A stretch of DNA of 64,000 nt from assembly GCA_039698075.1 (NCBI GenBank), contig JBDKTJ010000037.1, positions 1-64,000 on the forward strand. Direction: 5' to 3'. This document shows, piece by piece, positions 34,101-42,847 of the stretch; positions within the stretch are counted from its first letter, which is position 1, and the number at the start of each line of letters is the position of its first letter. Both the position numbers and the translations under genes were made by a program. The DNA is from JAJFVC01 sp039698075. Lineage in GTDB: Bacteria; Planctomycetota; Planctomycetia; Pirellulales; Thermoguttaceae. A model generated the notes under the pieces. The model ran no database searches, was not told where the DNA came from, and was given only the letters and a program-made list of their open reading frames with translations.

Positions 34101-35810
34101 TTGACGACCAAACCAAAGATTCTGCTGATTTGCGATTCCCACGAGAATGCCGAGCGGTTGCTGGATCGCGCCGCTCAGACGCATGAGGTGGTCGTGGCGT
34201 CGAACGTGGTCCGGGCGTTGGGGCACCTGAGCCGCGAGTCGTTTTCCGGCGTTTATGTCTCGTCGGAATACATTCAAGAGGTGTTGCGCGTCGGGCGGTT
34301 GCTGCAAAACGAGCAAGTGCTGGAGGGCATGCCGGACGGCGTCATTTTGCTGGACAGCGACAATTCGGTCGTTTGGAGCAACGGCCGGTTGGGCGAGTGG
34401 TTCCACCGCGATTCGATTTTGGGGGTCAATTTTTACACGATTTTGGGCAGTCCGGAGATCCTCGGGCCGGACTTCTGCCCGTTCCATACGGCGTTGGCGA
34501 CCGGCCAGGCGACCAGTTCGACGCTTCGGAGCGGCGAGAATCATTACTATCACGTCCACGCCGCGCCGTTGCGAGAGGCGGGCGCGCCGGCCCGGCATCT
34601 GGTCGTGACGGTGCGCGATGTGACCAACGAGGTCCATCAGCAGCAAAAGATGGCGGCCATTCACCAGGCCGGCATGGAGTTGGCCGATTTGGCGCCTTCG
34701 GAGATCGCTCACATGGCGGTGAACGATCGTATCGAGCTGCTCAAGTCGAACATTTTGCACTTCACCCGGGATTTGCTGCGGTTCGACGTGGTCGAGATTC
34801 GGCTGTTGGATCAGAAGACGGGCCGGCTCGACTCGCTGCTTTCGATGGGCATGGACGCCGAGGCGGTGTCGCGCGAGCTTTGGGCGCAGCCGCAGAACAA
34901 CGGCGTGACGGGTTTCGTGGCGGCCACGGGCAAGAGCTATCTGTGCGAGGACACGACGGAAGACCCGTTGTATCTGCCCGGCGCGACCGGCGCGAAAAGC
35001 TCGCTGACGGTTCCGTTGATGCTGCACGACGAGGTGATCGGGACGTTCAACGTCGAGAGTCCGGAGCCGAGGGCGTTTACGGAGAGCGACCTGCAATTTT
35101 TGGAGATTTTCTGCCGCGACGTGGCGGCGACGCTCAACACGTTGGAGCTGTTGGCGGCCGAGAAAATGAGCACGGCGGCCGAAAGCGTTGAGGCGATTCA
35201 CAGCGCGGTGGCGCTGCCGGTCGATGAAATCCTCAACGACGCGGTGAACGTCATGGAGCGGTACATCGGCCATGAGCCCGAGGTGGCCGAGCGATTGCAG
35301 CGGATTTTGCGCAACGCGCGGGACATCAAGCAGGTGATTCAAAAAGTGGGCCGCGAGATGGCTCCGACCGAGGCGCTGCCCTCGACGTTGAAGGCGGAGG
35401 AGCGGCCGTTGTTGCGAGGCCGTCGCATCTTGGTCGTCGACGCCGACGAGAACGTCCGCAGCACCGCCCACAACTTGCTGGAGCGGTACGGCTGCGTGGT
35501 CGAGACGGCGCACGACGGGGCCGAGGCGCTTTCGATGGTCCGCGTTTTGGCCGAGGGCGAATACGACGTGGTGATCTCCGACATTCGGCTGCCCGACATG
35601 ACCGGCTTCGAGTTCATGGTGAAGTTGCAGGAGTGTCTGGGCTGGGCGCCGCTGGTGTTGATGACCGGTTTCGGCTGGGATCCCGGCCATTCGATCGTCA
35701 AGGCGCGGCAGGCCGGGCTGCAGGCCGTGCTCTACAAGCCGTTCCGGCTGGATCAGTTGCTCGGCGCGATCGAGCAGATCATCAACACGCCGCGTCCGGT
35801 CACGCAGTGA
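34101..35810 (+). CDS. PAS-GAF signalling protein with C-terminal receiver domain
   Basis: 569 residues from a TTG start that reads (M)TTKPKILLICDSHENAERL, preceded by GGCGGAG. Parts in order: a degenerate receiver-like segment (1-75), a PAS domain (about 85-200, GMPDGVILLDSDNSVVWSNG), a GAF domain (about 225-385, VTGFVAATGKSYLCEDTTED), a helical segment at about 400-450, and a complete receiver (about 460-565, VVDADENVRS, phospho-acceptor in VVISDIRLPDMTG, YKPFR). The helical segment stands where a kinase core would be, but no H-box or HATPase is present. It is therefore a sensing phospho-acceptor rather than a kinase. An upstream ATG at 34041 is in frame but lies on the promoter. Confidence 0.85.
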   Translation: MTTKPKILLICDSHENAERLLDRAAQTHEVVVASNVVRALGHLSRESFSGVYVSSEYIQEVLRVGRLLQNEQVLEGMPDGVILLDSDNSVVWSNGRLGEWFHRDSILGVNFYTILGSPEILGPDFCPFHTALATGQATSSTLRSGENHYYHVHAAPLREAGAPARHLVVTVRDVTNEVHQQQKMAAIHQAGMELADLAPSEIAHMAVNDRIELLKSNILHFTRDLLRFDVVEIRLLDQKTGRLDSLLSMGMDAEAVSRELWAQPQNNGVTGFVAATGKSYLCEDTTEDPLYLPGATGAKSSLTVPLMLHDEVIGTFNVESPEPRAFTESDLQFLEIFCRDVAATLNTLELLAAEKMSTAAESVEAIHSAVALPVDEILNDAVNVMERYIGHEPEVAERLQRILRNARDIKQVIQKVGREMAPTEALPSTLKAEERPLLRGRRILVVDADENVRSTAHNLLERYGCVVETAHDGAEALSMVRVLAEGEYDVVISDIRLPDMTGFEFMVKLQECLGWAPLVLMTGFGWDPGHSIVKARQAGLQAVLYKPFRLDQLLGAIEQIINTPRPVTQ

Positions 35811-35910
35811 GCGCAGGGGCGAGAGGACAGGGGAGAGAGGAGAGGTCAGCGCTTCGCGATTTCCGCTGGGTCTCTTCGCTTCCTGGAAAACGCGTTGACG
35901 TCGATGGATT

Positions 35911-37071
35911 ATGACGCTTCTGTTGCTCGCGTTGTTGGGGCATGGCTTCCTCTGGATCGGGTTGGTGAACCGTTTGCACGCCGTTCCGCTACGTCGTCGG
36001 CGGATCAAACAACTCACGCTGGCGATGTTCGCCGCCGCGGCCCTGATTCCGATCGCGCTGGGCTGGCGATATTTTTCGACGTGGGATGATCTCGGTTGGG
36101 GGCTCGGGCGGTTGTCATGGCCGGTGATCGCGTATCTGGCGCTTTGTTGGACGGTGGCCGCGATCACGCTTTTGCGGTTTGTCGCGCTCCGGATTTTGCA
36201 GCGTCGGCCGGCGGTCGTGCGATTTCACCAGCGACGCCGCGCGGCGATCGATCCGGCGTTGACGCATGGGCCGGGCGCGGCGCGTCAGCACCATTTTCTG
36301 ACGCGGTTGCCGCGGAACGAAATGTTGCAGTTGGAGGAGAGCCGGTGGATGCTCGACGTGCCGAGGCTGACGCCCGCGCTCGACGGGCTGACGATTCTGC
36401 ACTTGTCCGATTTTCATTTTATCGGTCGCGTGGGCAAGGCGTATTTTTGCGAGGTGGTCCGGATTGCGAACCAGATGCGGCCCGACCTGATTTGCATCAC
36501 CGGCGATTTGGTGGATCGGTCGCGGTGTTTCGATTGGATCGCGGAGACGCTCGGTCGGTTGTCGGCGCGTTGCGGGGTTTATTACGTGCTGGGCAATCAC
36601 GACGCGCGGGTCGACGTCGCGCGGTTGCGTCAGATTCTTCAGGGGCACGGGCTGGTGGACGTCGGCAGCCGGTGGCTCTCGATGGAGATCAACGGTTCGC
36701 CGGTGGCGTTGGCCGGCGACGAGCGGCCGTGGTTCGACGATTGGTCGGGGAGCGACGCGGCGCCGCCGGGCGAGGCGCTGCGGATCGTGCTGGCCCACAC
36801 GCCGGACCGGCTTGGCTGGGCCCGACGCCAAAACGCCGATTTGATGTTGGCCGGCCACACGCACGGCGGTCAGATTCGGATTCCGCCGCTGGGGGCGATT
36901 TTTGCGCCGACCCGATCGGGCGTGAAGCACAGTTCCGGCGTGTTTTTTGCGTCGCCGACGATTTTGCACGTGACGCGCGGCGTGTCGAGCGACGTGCCGA
37001 TGCGATGGAATTGCCGGCCCGAGGTTGCGTGGCTGCGGCTTTGCGTCAATCCGGTTTCGGCACGGTCATGA
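35911..37071 (+). CDS. Membrane-anchored metallophosphoesterase
   Basis: 386 residues. Three hydrophobic segments occupy the first 100 residues (for example LAMFAAAALIPIALGW and VIAYLALCWTVAAITLL). The calcineurin-like domain follows with all metal motifs: LHLSDFHF, CITGDLVDR, LGNHDARVD, LAHTP and LAGHTHGGQIR. Relatives act as phosphodiesterases or UDP-2,3-diacylglucosamine hydrolases, but this membrane-tethered group (YkuE-like) has no fixed substrate. Its 3' end overlaps the convergent PilZ gene by 26 bases. Confidence 0.9.
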   Translation: MTLLLLALLGHGFLWIGLVNRLHAVPLRRRRIKQLTLAMFAAAALIPIALGWRYFSTWDDLGWGLGRLSWPVIAYLALCWTVAAITLLRFVALRILQRRPAVVRFHQRRRAAIDPALTHGPGAARQHHFLTRLPRNEMLQLEESRWMLDVPRLTPALDGLTILHLSDFHFIGRVGKAYFCEVVRIANQMRPDLICITGDLVDRSRCFDWIAETLGRLSARCGVYYVLGNHDARVDVARLRQILQGHGLVDVGSRWLSMEINGSPVALAGDERPWFDDWSGSDAAPPGEALRIVLAHTPDRLGWARRQNADLMLAGHTHGGQIRIPPLGAIFAPTRSGVKHSSGVFFASPTILHVTRGVSSDVPMRWNCRPEVAWLRLCVNPVSARS

Positions 37072-38017
37072 GCCGGTCCCATTCGGCGCGCTGCGAGTCG
37101 GTGAGCAAATTGACGGCCTCTTGTCGCGATTGTTCGAGCAATTGGGCCCGCAATTGAGCGCGTTCGCCGCGAGACCGACCGACCGATTGACGCTCCATCT
37201 GGCGAATCGCGTCGACGGTTTGATCGATCAGCCGTCGGATCTGGGCTTGCTGTGGGTCGGTCAGTTGCAGTCGTTGGATGACCTCGGGCATCGTCAAGGC
37301 GCTTGCGCCGGCCATGCGGCGGACGGATTCGTGCAACATCCATTCGGACGACGAGCCGGAGGAGGCCGACCCGCGTCGGCGGACGGGGTTGCGTCCGAAC
37401 TGCGACGGGCTGTCGAACGGCGAATCGTCGTAGGACTCGTCGGCCTGGCGTACGCGCGACGAATGAAACTTGGTTCGGAACGGATTGGCCGGCGTTGCGT
37501 CGCTCGATCGGTCCGGGTCCGGCGAGGCGTCGGGGGCGTTGTCGAAGACCGTGACGGGCCAACGCGACTTGGTTAGGTACAGCGCCGCCAGCACCGTCAC
37601 GACCGTCAGTAGAACGACGAAGAGCACCAACGGCGTGTTGGTCGGCGTCCATTGGCCCAGGCGGAATCGCAGCGTGCCGGCCCACAGCGATACGCGCGGC
37701 GCCTGGTAGGGCGTGGCGTCGCTCAGCCGGAGCAATCCGAGCCGGTAGCTTGGGGCGGCGTCCGGATCGGCGGCCTGTTCGGCGATGTGAACGATGCGGA
37801 CCGAGAACCAACCGACGTCGGTCAACAGCAGGCCGGTGTCGCCTGCGTTGAGGCCGGCCACCTGGTCGACCTCCACGGCGAATCCGCCGGCCGATTCGTC
37901 CAGCAAGCGGGCGGGAAGGGCGTGTTGTCCGACTTTCAGCGAACACTCCGTCCGGCCGTTGGACACGTTGCAGCGGAACGATTGACGCTGGTCGCCGGGT
38001 GGAGTGGCGCGGCCCAT
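37046..38017 (-). CDS. PilZ-like membrane protein with C-terminal LTxxQ motifs
   Basis: 323 residues. The N-terminal part (about 10-100) resembles a PilZ domain: RQSFRCNV followed by ARLLDESAGGFAVEV. One membrane segment lies near 125-150 (TPLVLFVVLLTVVTVLAALYL), then a disordered Asp/Ser-rich linker. The C-terminal helical region has two LTxxQ motifs (LQLTDPQQAQI and LLTDSQRAEW), as in Spy/CpxP-type envelope proteins. PilZ suggests a cyclic-di-GMP or structural role inside the cell; the tail lies across the membrane. The ATG at 38017 has GGAGG at 5 bases; an in-frame ATG at 38047 is the alternative. Confidence 0.75.
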   Translation of the reverse strand: MGRATPPGDQRQSFRCNVSNGRTECSLKVGQHALPARLLDESAGGFAVEVDQVAGLNAGDTGLLLTDVGWFSVRIVHIAEQAADPDAAPSYRLGLLRLSDATPYQAPRVSLWAGTLRFRLGQWTPTNTPLVLFVVLLTVVTVLAALYLTKSRWPVTVFDNAPDASPDPDRSSDATPANPFRTKFHSSRVRQADESYDDSPFDSPSQFGRNPVRRRGSASSGSSSEWMLHESVRRMAGASALTMPEVIQRLQLTDPQQAQIRRLIDQTVDAIRQMERQSVGRSRGERAQLRAQLLEQSRQEAVNLLTDSQRAEWDRLMTVPKPD

Positions 38018-38147
38018 CGAGGCCTCCGACAGGTTTTGGGCAAACATGGCATCCCCGGGAAGTTTAGCTTACGCGGCCGATTTGGTCTTGCCACGGCGCG
38101 AAAAAACGTTCACCATCGAGGCTTTCCGCCCGACCGGGGGTTCGCGT

Positions 38148-39596
38148 ATGACGAACATTCGCCGACCATTTCGATCCGTCCGGCGTTGGACGTTGATTTC
38201 GGGGTGCCTGTTGGCGGTGCTGTCGCTTGGGCTGGTCGAGACGTGGCTTGTGCAAGGGCTGCTGGTTCGGTGTCGCGTGGTCGGCGGTTCGATGTCGCCG
38301 ACGCTGGTGGGCGTTCATCGGGACGTGACGTGCGGCGACTGCGGTTTTTCGTTCCCCTGCGAGGCCGAAAACGCGGTCCGTGCGACGTGTCCGAATTGCG
38401 GATGGGCGGCCAACCGGTTGACCGACCTGCCCGATCTGGACGGCGACCGCGTGTTGGTCGATCGCACGGCGTTTTGGCGACGACCGCCGAGACGCTGGGA
38501 CGTCGTTGCGATGCGGGAACCGTTACAGCGCGGTCGGCAGGCGGTCAAACGCATTGTCGGTTTGCCGGGCGAGACGATCGACATTCGCCACGGCGACATT
38601 TTTGTGGACGGTCGGATCGTGCGCAAAAATCTCGCCGAGCAGCGCGTTTTGGCCTTGCTGGTCCATGACGCCGATTTTCCATCACGACGGGCGGACATTC
38701 CGCCGCGATGGCGTTCGGAATCGTCCGACACCCGTTGGAAATGCGACGGCGGACGCTTTTTCTTTTCCGGAGAGACCGGCCATCCGCCTAAGAAGATTGA
38801 ACGGACAGGCCGGGCGGGCGAGCCGGTCGATTGGTTGGACTATCATCACGTGCAACGATTGGCGGGCGACGCCGTTCGACGCTCGGCGGTCATGGATCTG
38901 GGCGCGTACCATCCCGCTCGACCGCGGCGGGAAGAAGACGTTCATGCGACGAGCGATCTGATGTTGTCGTTGCGGGTTGGGCCGGTGACGGGCCGGGGCG
39001 CGTTTTGGATTCGCGCGACCGACGGCCGCGACGATTTTCGGGTGCGACTTGGATACGAGCCCGAGGGTTTGCGCCATTGGCAAGTTTTTTCGCATTCCAG
39101 CGACATGCAAAAAACCGGCGACAAGGCAGACTCGATTGGCGACCTGTCGTATGGGAAGGAAGAGCATCGAATTGAGGTGTCGATGATCGACCGGCAATTT
39201 TTGCTGGCCATCGACGGGCGGACGGTCGCGGTGCGGTGCGATCTGCACGATCGGCCGCCGGAGCGGAGGACGAGCGGTCCGTTTGGTGTCGCCGCCGAGG
39301 GGATCGACGTGACGGTTCGTGAGGTCCGAGTTTATCGGGACGTTTTTTATACCGCTATGGGGAGGGGGGCGACGCGATTGCCGGCCGATCACTTTTACGT
39401 GCTGGGCGACAACAGTCCGGAGTCGGTCGACAGCCGGGTTTGGGGCGAAAACGGGGCGGTTGACGCTAAGTTCTTGACGGGCAAGATTTTAGTGGCGATT
39501 CCGAATGTCGCGGTCGGCCCGATCGCCGGACGATATTTTCAAGTTCCGAATCTGTTCGGAATGCGTTATATTCAGCAGAAAGAGGCTAGGGAATAG
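38148..39596 (+). CDS. lepB: Signal peptidase I, enlarged form A
   Basis: 482 residues against 200-320 for ordinary signal peptidase I. A membrane anchor (about 14-40) is followed by the catalytic Ser48 in GGSMSPTL. A four-Cys zinc-ribbon-like insert sits at 62-84 (CGDCG, CPNCG). The catalytic Lys134 is in AVKRIVGLPGETI, and a large beta-rich insert lies at about 170-405. The terminal box reads LGDNSPESVDSRVWG, with the conserved Asp-Ser-Arg intact. It should cut signal peptides on the outer face of the inner membrane. A second enlarged copy follows 95 bases downstream. Confidence 0.9.
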   Translation: MTNIRRPFRSVRRWTLISGCLLAVLSLGLVETWLVQGLLVRCRVVGGSMSPTLVGVHRDVTCGDCGFSFPCEAENAVRATCPNCGWAANRLTDLPDLDGDRVLVDRTAFWRRPPRRWDVVAMREPLQRGRQAVKRIVGLPGETIDIRHGDIFVDGRIVRKNLAEQRVLALLVHDADFPSRRADIPPRWRSESSDTRWKCDGGRFFFSGETGHPPKKIERTGRAGEPVDWLDYHHVQRLAGDAVRRSAVMDLGAYHPARPRREEDVHATSDLMLSLRVGPVTGRGAFWIRATDGRDDFRVRLGYEPEGLRHWQVFSHSSDMQKTGDKADSIGDLSYGKEEHRIEVSMIDRQFLLAIDGRTVAVRCDLHDRPPERRTSGPFGVAAEGIDVTVREVRVYRDVFYTAMGRGATRLPADHFYVLGDNSPESVDSRVWGENGAVDAKFLTGKILVAIPNVAVGPIAGRYFQVPNLFGMRYIQQKEARE

Positions 39597-39612
39597 GGGT
39601 TAGGGGCTAGAG
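39595..39612. repeat. CTCTAGCCCCT short dispersed repeat, copy 2
   Basis: AGGGGTTAGGGGCTAGAG is the reverse complement, with one change, of the unit at 10246-10263. Like that copy it lies immediately after a stop codon. Confidence 0.5.
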
Positions 39613-39691
39613 ATGGCCGCTTGCGACCTTGTTCTGGTCCCCGGGCCCTCGAAGAAAGTCGACACCATCGCGTTTTTAGCCCCCGATATTT

Positions 39692-41365
39692 ATGTCTGCA
39701 AAAAAATCCCCCTCAGATTCGCGCCGCGGTTCGTCGGCTTCCGTGGAGACGTCGGGTCCTATGCCGTCGGCCGCGGCGATTCGCGAGACGATCGAGTCAA
39801 TCGTGATCGCGTTTGTGCTGGCGTTTTTGTTTCGCACGTTCGAGGCCGAGGCCTTTGTGATTCCGACCGGCTCGATGGCGCCGACGTTGATGGGCCGCCA
39901 CAAGGACCTCGTGTGTCCGAAATGCGGGTGTCCGTATCAGGCGGGGGCGAGCGACGAGGTGGACGCGAATGGGACGCTGAAGGGTTTGCAGGATCGCGTT
40001 GCGGCGGGCACGTGTCCGATGTGTCGTTTCACGGCCGATTTGGGGCGTGAACGCCAGTATCCCTCGTACAACGGCGATCGGATTTTGGTGGGCAAGTTCT
40101 TTTACGAACTTCAGGATCCGGATCGGTGGGACGTGGTGGTGTTCAAGTTTCCGGGCGATGGGACGGCCGACGCGCGGACCAATTTCATTAAGCGTTTGAT
40201 CGGATTGCCCGGCGAAACGATCCGCATCCGCAACGGCGATATTTGGGTTCGTCGCGGGGATGAGCCGTTTCGGATTGCGAGGAAGTCGCCGAACAAATTG
40301 CTGGCGATGCTTCAGCCGGTGTTCAACAACGATTACATGCCTCGGATGGCGAAAGAAGGCTGGCCCGCCCGATGGCGCTCGGAATCGACCGGCGGTTGGC
40401 GGTCGGACAATGAGTCGACGTTTTACAGCGATGGGACGGCGTCCGCGCCGCAGTGGCTTCGGTATCATCATCTGATTCCCACCGAGTCGCAATGGGCGGA
40501 GTTGGAGGCCCGCGGAACGATCCCGGCCGAAAGCGTTGCGCCGCAGTGGATTCGCGATTTCACGGCCTACAACACGGCCAGGTCCCAAGGGGCGAGCAAT
40601 TTCGCGCCCCGGTTCGACACGTTCGGCCGCTATTGGGTCGGCGATTTGGCCGTGCAGTGCACCGTCGATCTGGAGAGTCCGAAGGGCGAGCTGATTTTCG
40701 AACTCCGCAAGGGTGGGCGTCGGTTTGAATGCCGGTTGGACGCGGCCACCGGTCAGGCTGTGTTGTCGATCAGCGGCCGAGACATGCAGAAGTTCCGGCC
40801 CACCGCGTCGACGCGATTTCGCGGGCCCGGCCGGCACGACGTCCGGTTTTCGAATTGCGACAATGAGTTGCGGCTTTGGATCGACGGGCGCGTCGTGTCG
40901 TTCGACCAGTCGACCGCGTATGAGGAGTTGGGCAACACGCTGCCCGATGCGAGCGATCTGAGTCCGGTGGGCGTCGCCACGGTCGGCGCGAAGGCGAGTC
41001 TGAGCCATTTGGCGATTTTCCGCGACTTGTACTACATCGCCGACATGTCCTTTGCGGTCGATCGTTCGCAATCGGTCGGCGAGGTGTCGATGGCGGGCGG
41101 TCCGGGGTCGACGCCGGCCAATCAGACTGAACGGCCGGGGCGGGACTACGTGCTGAAGGCCGACCAGTTCTTCATGCTGGGCGACAACAGCGCCCGGAGC
41201 AAGGACGGCCGGCTTTGGGGGCCCGACAACTATTGGGTTCAGCGCGAGCTGTTGTTCGGCAAGGCGTTGTACATCTATTGGCCGCACTCGTGGGATCGGA
41301 TTCCGTACGTCAACATTCCGATGCCCTTTTTTCCGAACTTCAGCCGCATGGGATTCGTTCGATGA
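39692..41365 (+). CDS. lepB: Signal peptidase I, enlarged form B
   Basis: 557 residues. The N-terminus is cytoplasmic and basic, then a membrane anchor (about 36-52). Catalytic Ser61 lies in IPTGSMAPTL, the zinc-ribbon-like insert at 75-111 (CPKCGC and CPMCRF), and catalytic Lys167 in FIKRLIGLPGETI. A large insert at about 180-470 contains a beta-sandwich with VDLESPKGELIFELRKGG and DVRFSNCDNELRLWIDGR, like LamG/concanavalin domains. The last box is LGDNSARSKDGRLWG; the usual DSR has become DGR, unlike form A. It overlaps the downstream LptB-like gene by ATGA. Confidence 0.92.
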   Translation: MSAKKSPSDSRRGSSASVETSGPMPSAAAIRETIESIVIAFVLAFLFRTFEAEAFVIPTGSMAPTLMGRHKDLVCPKCGCPYQAGASDEVDANGTLKGLQDRVAAGTCPMCRFTADLGRERQYPSYNGDRILVGKFFYELQDPDRWDVVVFKFPGDGTADARTNFIKRLIGLPGETIRIRNGDIWVRRGDEPFRIARKSPNKLLAMLQPVFNNDYMPRMAKEGWPARWRSESTGGWRSDNESTFYSDGTASAPQWLRYHHLIPTESQWAELEARGTIPAESVAPQWIRDFTAYNTARSQGASNFAPRFDTFGRYWVGDLAVQCTVDLESPKGELIFELRKGGRRFECRLDAATGQAVLSISGRDMQKFRPTASTRFRGPGRHDVRFSNCDNELRLWIDGRVVSFDQSTAYEELGNTLPDASDLSPVGVATVGAKASLSHLAIFRDLYYIADMSFAVDRSQSVGEVSMAGGPGSTPANQTERPGRDYVLKADQFFMLGDNSARSKDGRLWGPDNYWVQRELLFGKALYIYWPHSWDRIPYVNIPMPFFPNFSRMGFVR

Positions 41366-42177
41366 GCGACGAGATCGTGGTCCGTCCGCCGATCCGACCA
41401 CAGCCGACCGCGTCGTCGGCCGGTCGCGCGTCGGGTGGATTGAAACGCGTGGCCATGTTGGAAGCCAAGGGGCTGGTGAAGATTTACGGGACGCGGCGCG
41501 TGGTCGACGGCGTCGATTTTCGGGTGGAGAAGGGCGAAATCGTCGGGCTGCTGGGTCCCAACGGCGCCGGCAAGACGACCAGCTTCCGCATGACCTGCGG
41601 GATGATCGTGCCGAACGCCGGCAAGGTGACGCTCAACGGAATCGACATCACGCATTGGCCGATGTACCGTCGTTCACGCGACGGCGGCATGGGCTATTTG
41701 GCTCAAGAGTCGAGCGTGTTTCGCAAGCTCTCGGTCGAGAAAAACCTGCTGGGCGTCATGGAGCTTTTGGGCTTCGACCGCAAAACCCGGCAGCGACGCT
41801 GCAACGAACTGCTCGAACAGTTCGACATCACGCGGCTGCGCAAGTCGCTGGCGTTGTCGCTTTCGGGCGGCGAACGTCGGCGGTTGGAAATCGCCCGATG
41901 CTTGGTGTCCAATCCGAAAATCATTTTGTTGGACGAGCCGTTCACGGGCATCGATCCGGTGACGATCGCCAGCATTCAAAAGATCGTCCAGCGGTTGCGC
42001 GACGACGGCATTTCGATTCTGATCACCGACCATCAGGTGCGTGAGACGTTGCAAATCACTGATCGCAGCTACGTGGTCGACAAGGGCAAGATTCTGTGTC
42101 ACGGCCGGCCCGAGGACGTGCTGGCCAATCCGGAGGCTCGGCGGCGGTATTTTGGCGAAGATATGGCGATTCAGTAG
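41362..42177 (+). CDS. lptB: LptB-like ABC transporter ATP-binding protein
   Basis: 271 residues. Walker A is GPNGAGKTTSF, the signature LSGGERRRLEIARCL, Walker B IILLDEPFTGIDP, and the H-loop ILITDHQVRETLQI. The spacing and the LITDHQVRE motif are those of LptB, which powers extraction of lipopolysaccharide from the inner membrane. About 30 extra N-terminal residues (rich in Pro/Ser/Ala) precede the usual start at LEAKGLVKIYG. The start overlaps the signal peptidase stop (ATGA), so translation is coupled. LptF/G, LptC and LptA are not in the window. Confidence 0.93.
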   Translation: MSDEIVVRPPIRPQPTASSAGRASGGLKRVAMLEAKGLVKIYGTRRVVDGVDFRVEKGEIVGLLGPNGAGKTTSFRMTCGMIVPNAGKVTLNGIDITHWPMYRRSRDGGMGYLAQESSVFRKLSVEKNLLGVMELLGFDRKTRQRRCNELLEQFDITRLRKSLALSLSGGERRRLEIARCLVSNPKIILLDEPFTGIDPVTIASIQKIVQRLRDDGISILITDHQVRETLQITDRSYVVDKGKILCHGRPEDVLANPEARRRYFGEDMAIQ

Positions 42178-42269
42178 GGGAAATAGGCAACGGGCGCAAG
42201 GATGCGCGGCCTTGGCAATCTGGTCAAACATTTTCGCCGGCTCGCGTCGATGCTTTTGGCTAGCTTGCC

Positions 42270-42298
42270 TTGATTTCCAACGCGTGGGGCGGTAGATT
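42270..42298 (+). promoter_or_regulatory. Promoter before the 89-residue hypothetical gene
   Basis: TTGATT and TAGATT are separated by 17 bases, about 45 bases before the ATG. Confidence 0.65.
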
Positions 42299-42343
42299 GG
42301 CTCGCCACGGTCATTAGGGTGCTTGCAACAGGAGGTTGCGAAG

Positions 42344-42613
42344 ATGAGGACGGATCCTCTTCCCTTGGAAGTGCGCGAATTGGTCCTGCGAACGTTCCAA
42401 GATTTTGGTGCGGCGATTTTCTGTTCGTCGCAGGTGGACGAGAACATTTTGATCGAGGACGGGCGTCAGACCGCGCGCAGCTATCGGGTGGATGATTTTT
42501 GGGCGATGTGGCTGGTTCGCGTCGGCGTGGTGCAGTTTTACGACGCCGAAGGCGCGATGCTGCGGACGGTCAATCTGCTGGACGATCTGGAACCGGAGCA
42601 GATGGCGGCCTAA
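42344..42613 (+). CDS. Small soluble protein of unknown function
   Basis: 89 residues, acidic, without signal or membrane segment. No domain is recognised. The sequence contains RTFQDFGAAIFCSSQVDENI, then a Trp/Phe-rich centre (DDFWAMWLVRVGVVQFYD), and ends DDLEPEQMAA. AGGAGG lies 8 bases before the ATG at 42344, which decides this start over an in-frame ATG at 42323. A promoter is present, and a 13-bp stem with a 3-base bulge follows the stop codon, so it is probably a single-gene unit. Expression looks likely; function is unknown. Confidence 0.72.
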   Translation: MRTDPLPLEVRELVLRTFQDFGAAIFCSSQVDENILIEDGRQTARSYRVDDFWAMWLVRVGVVQFYDAEGAMLRTVNLLDDLEPEQMAA

Positions 42614-42617
42614 AAAC

Positions 42618-42652
42618 GCGTTCCCGCTTGAAAACGCAAGCGGCCGGAACGC
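42618..42652 (+). terminator. Stem-loop after the small soluble protein gene
   Basis: GCGTTCCCGCTTG pairs with CAAGCG and GGAACGC around a 6-base loop, with a 3-base bulge. There is no T run, so it may be a transcript-end stabiliser rather than an intrinsic terminator. Confidence 0.5.
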
Positions 42653-42767
42653 ATCTCACTTGAGTACAGCGGTCACACTCCGTCGCGTCTCGGCGCGGTG
42701 CGAAGAATTCGCACGCCCGATGCGATTCTTTCGCCCGTCGCTGTTTCGGGGGCCGACATTCGGGGAG

Positions 42768-42796
42768 TTGACGACGTCGGTTTGTCGCCCTATGCT
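42768..42796 (+). promoter_or_regulatory. Promoter of the YTV-type cell-wall protein gene
   Basis: TTGACG and TATGCT are separated by 17 bases, about 50 bases before the ATG. Confidence 0.75.
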
Positions 42797-42847
42797 TCTA
42801 CGCGGACGAGAAAGGTGCGATTTTCGTTTTCGGGAGGAGAAACAGTT

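Noticed and set aside
33975..36167. 730-residue minus-strand ORF
   Set aside because: Antisense to the PAS-GAF-receiver and metallophosphoesterase genes, with His/Arg/Gln-rich shadow composition.
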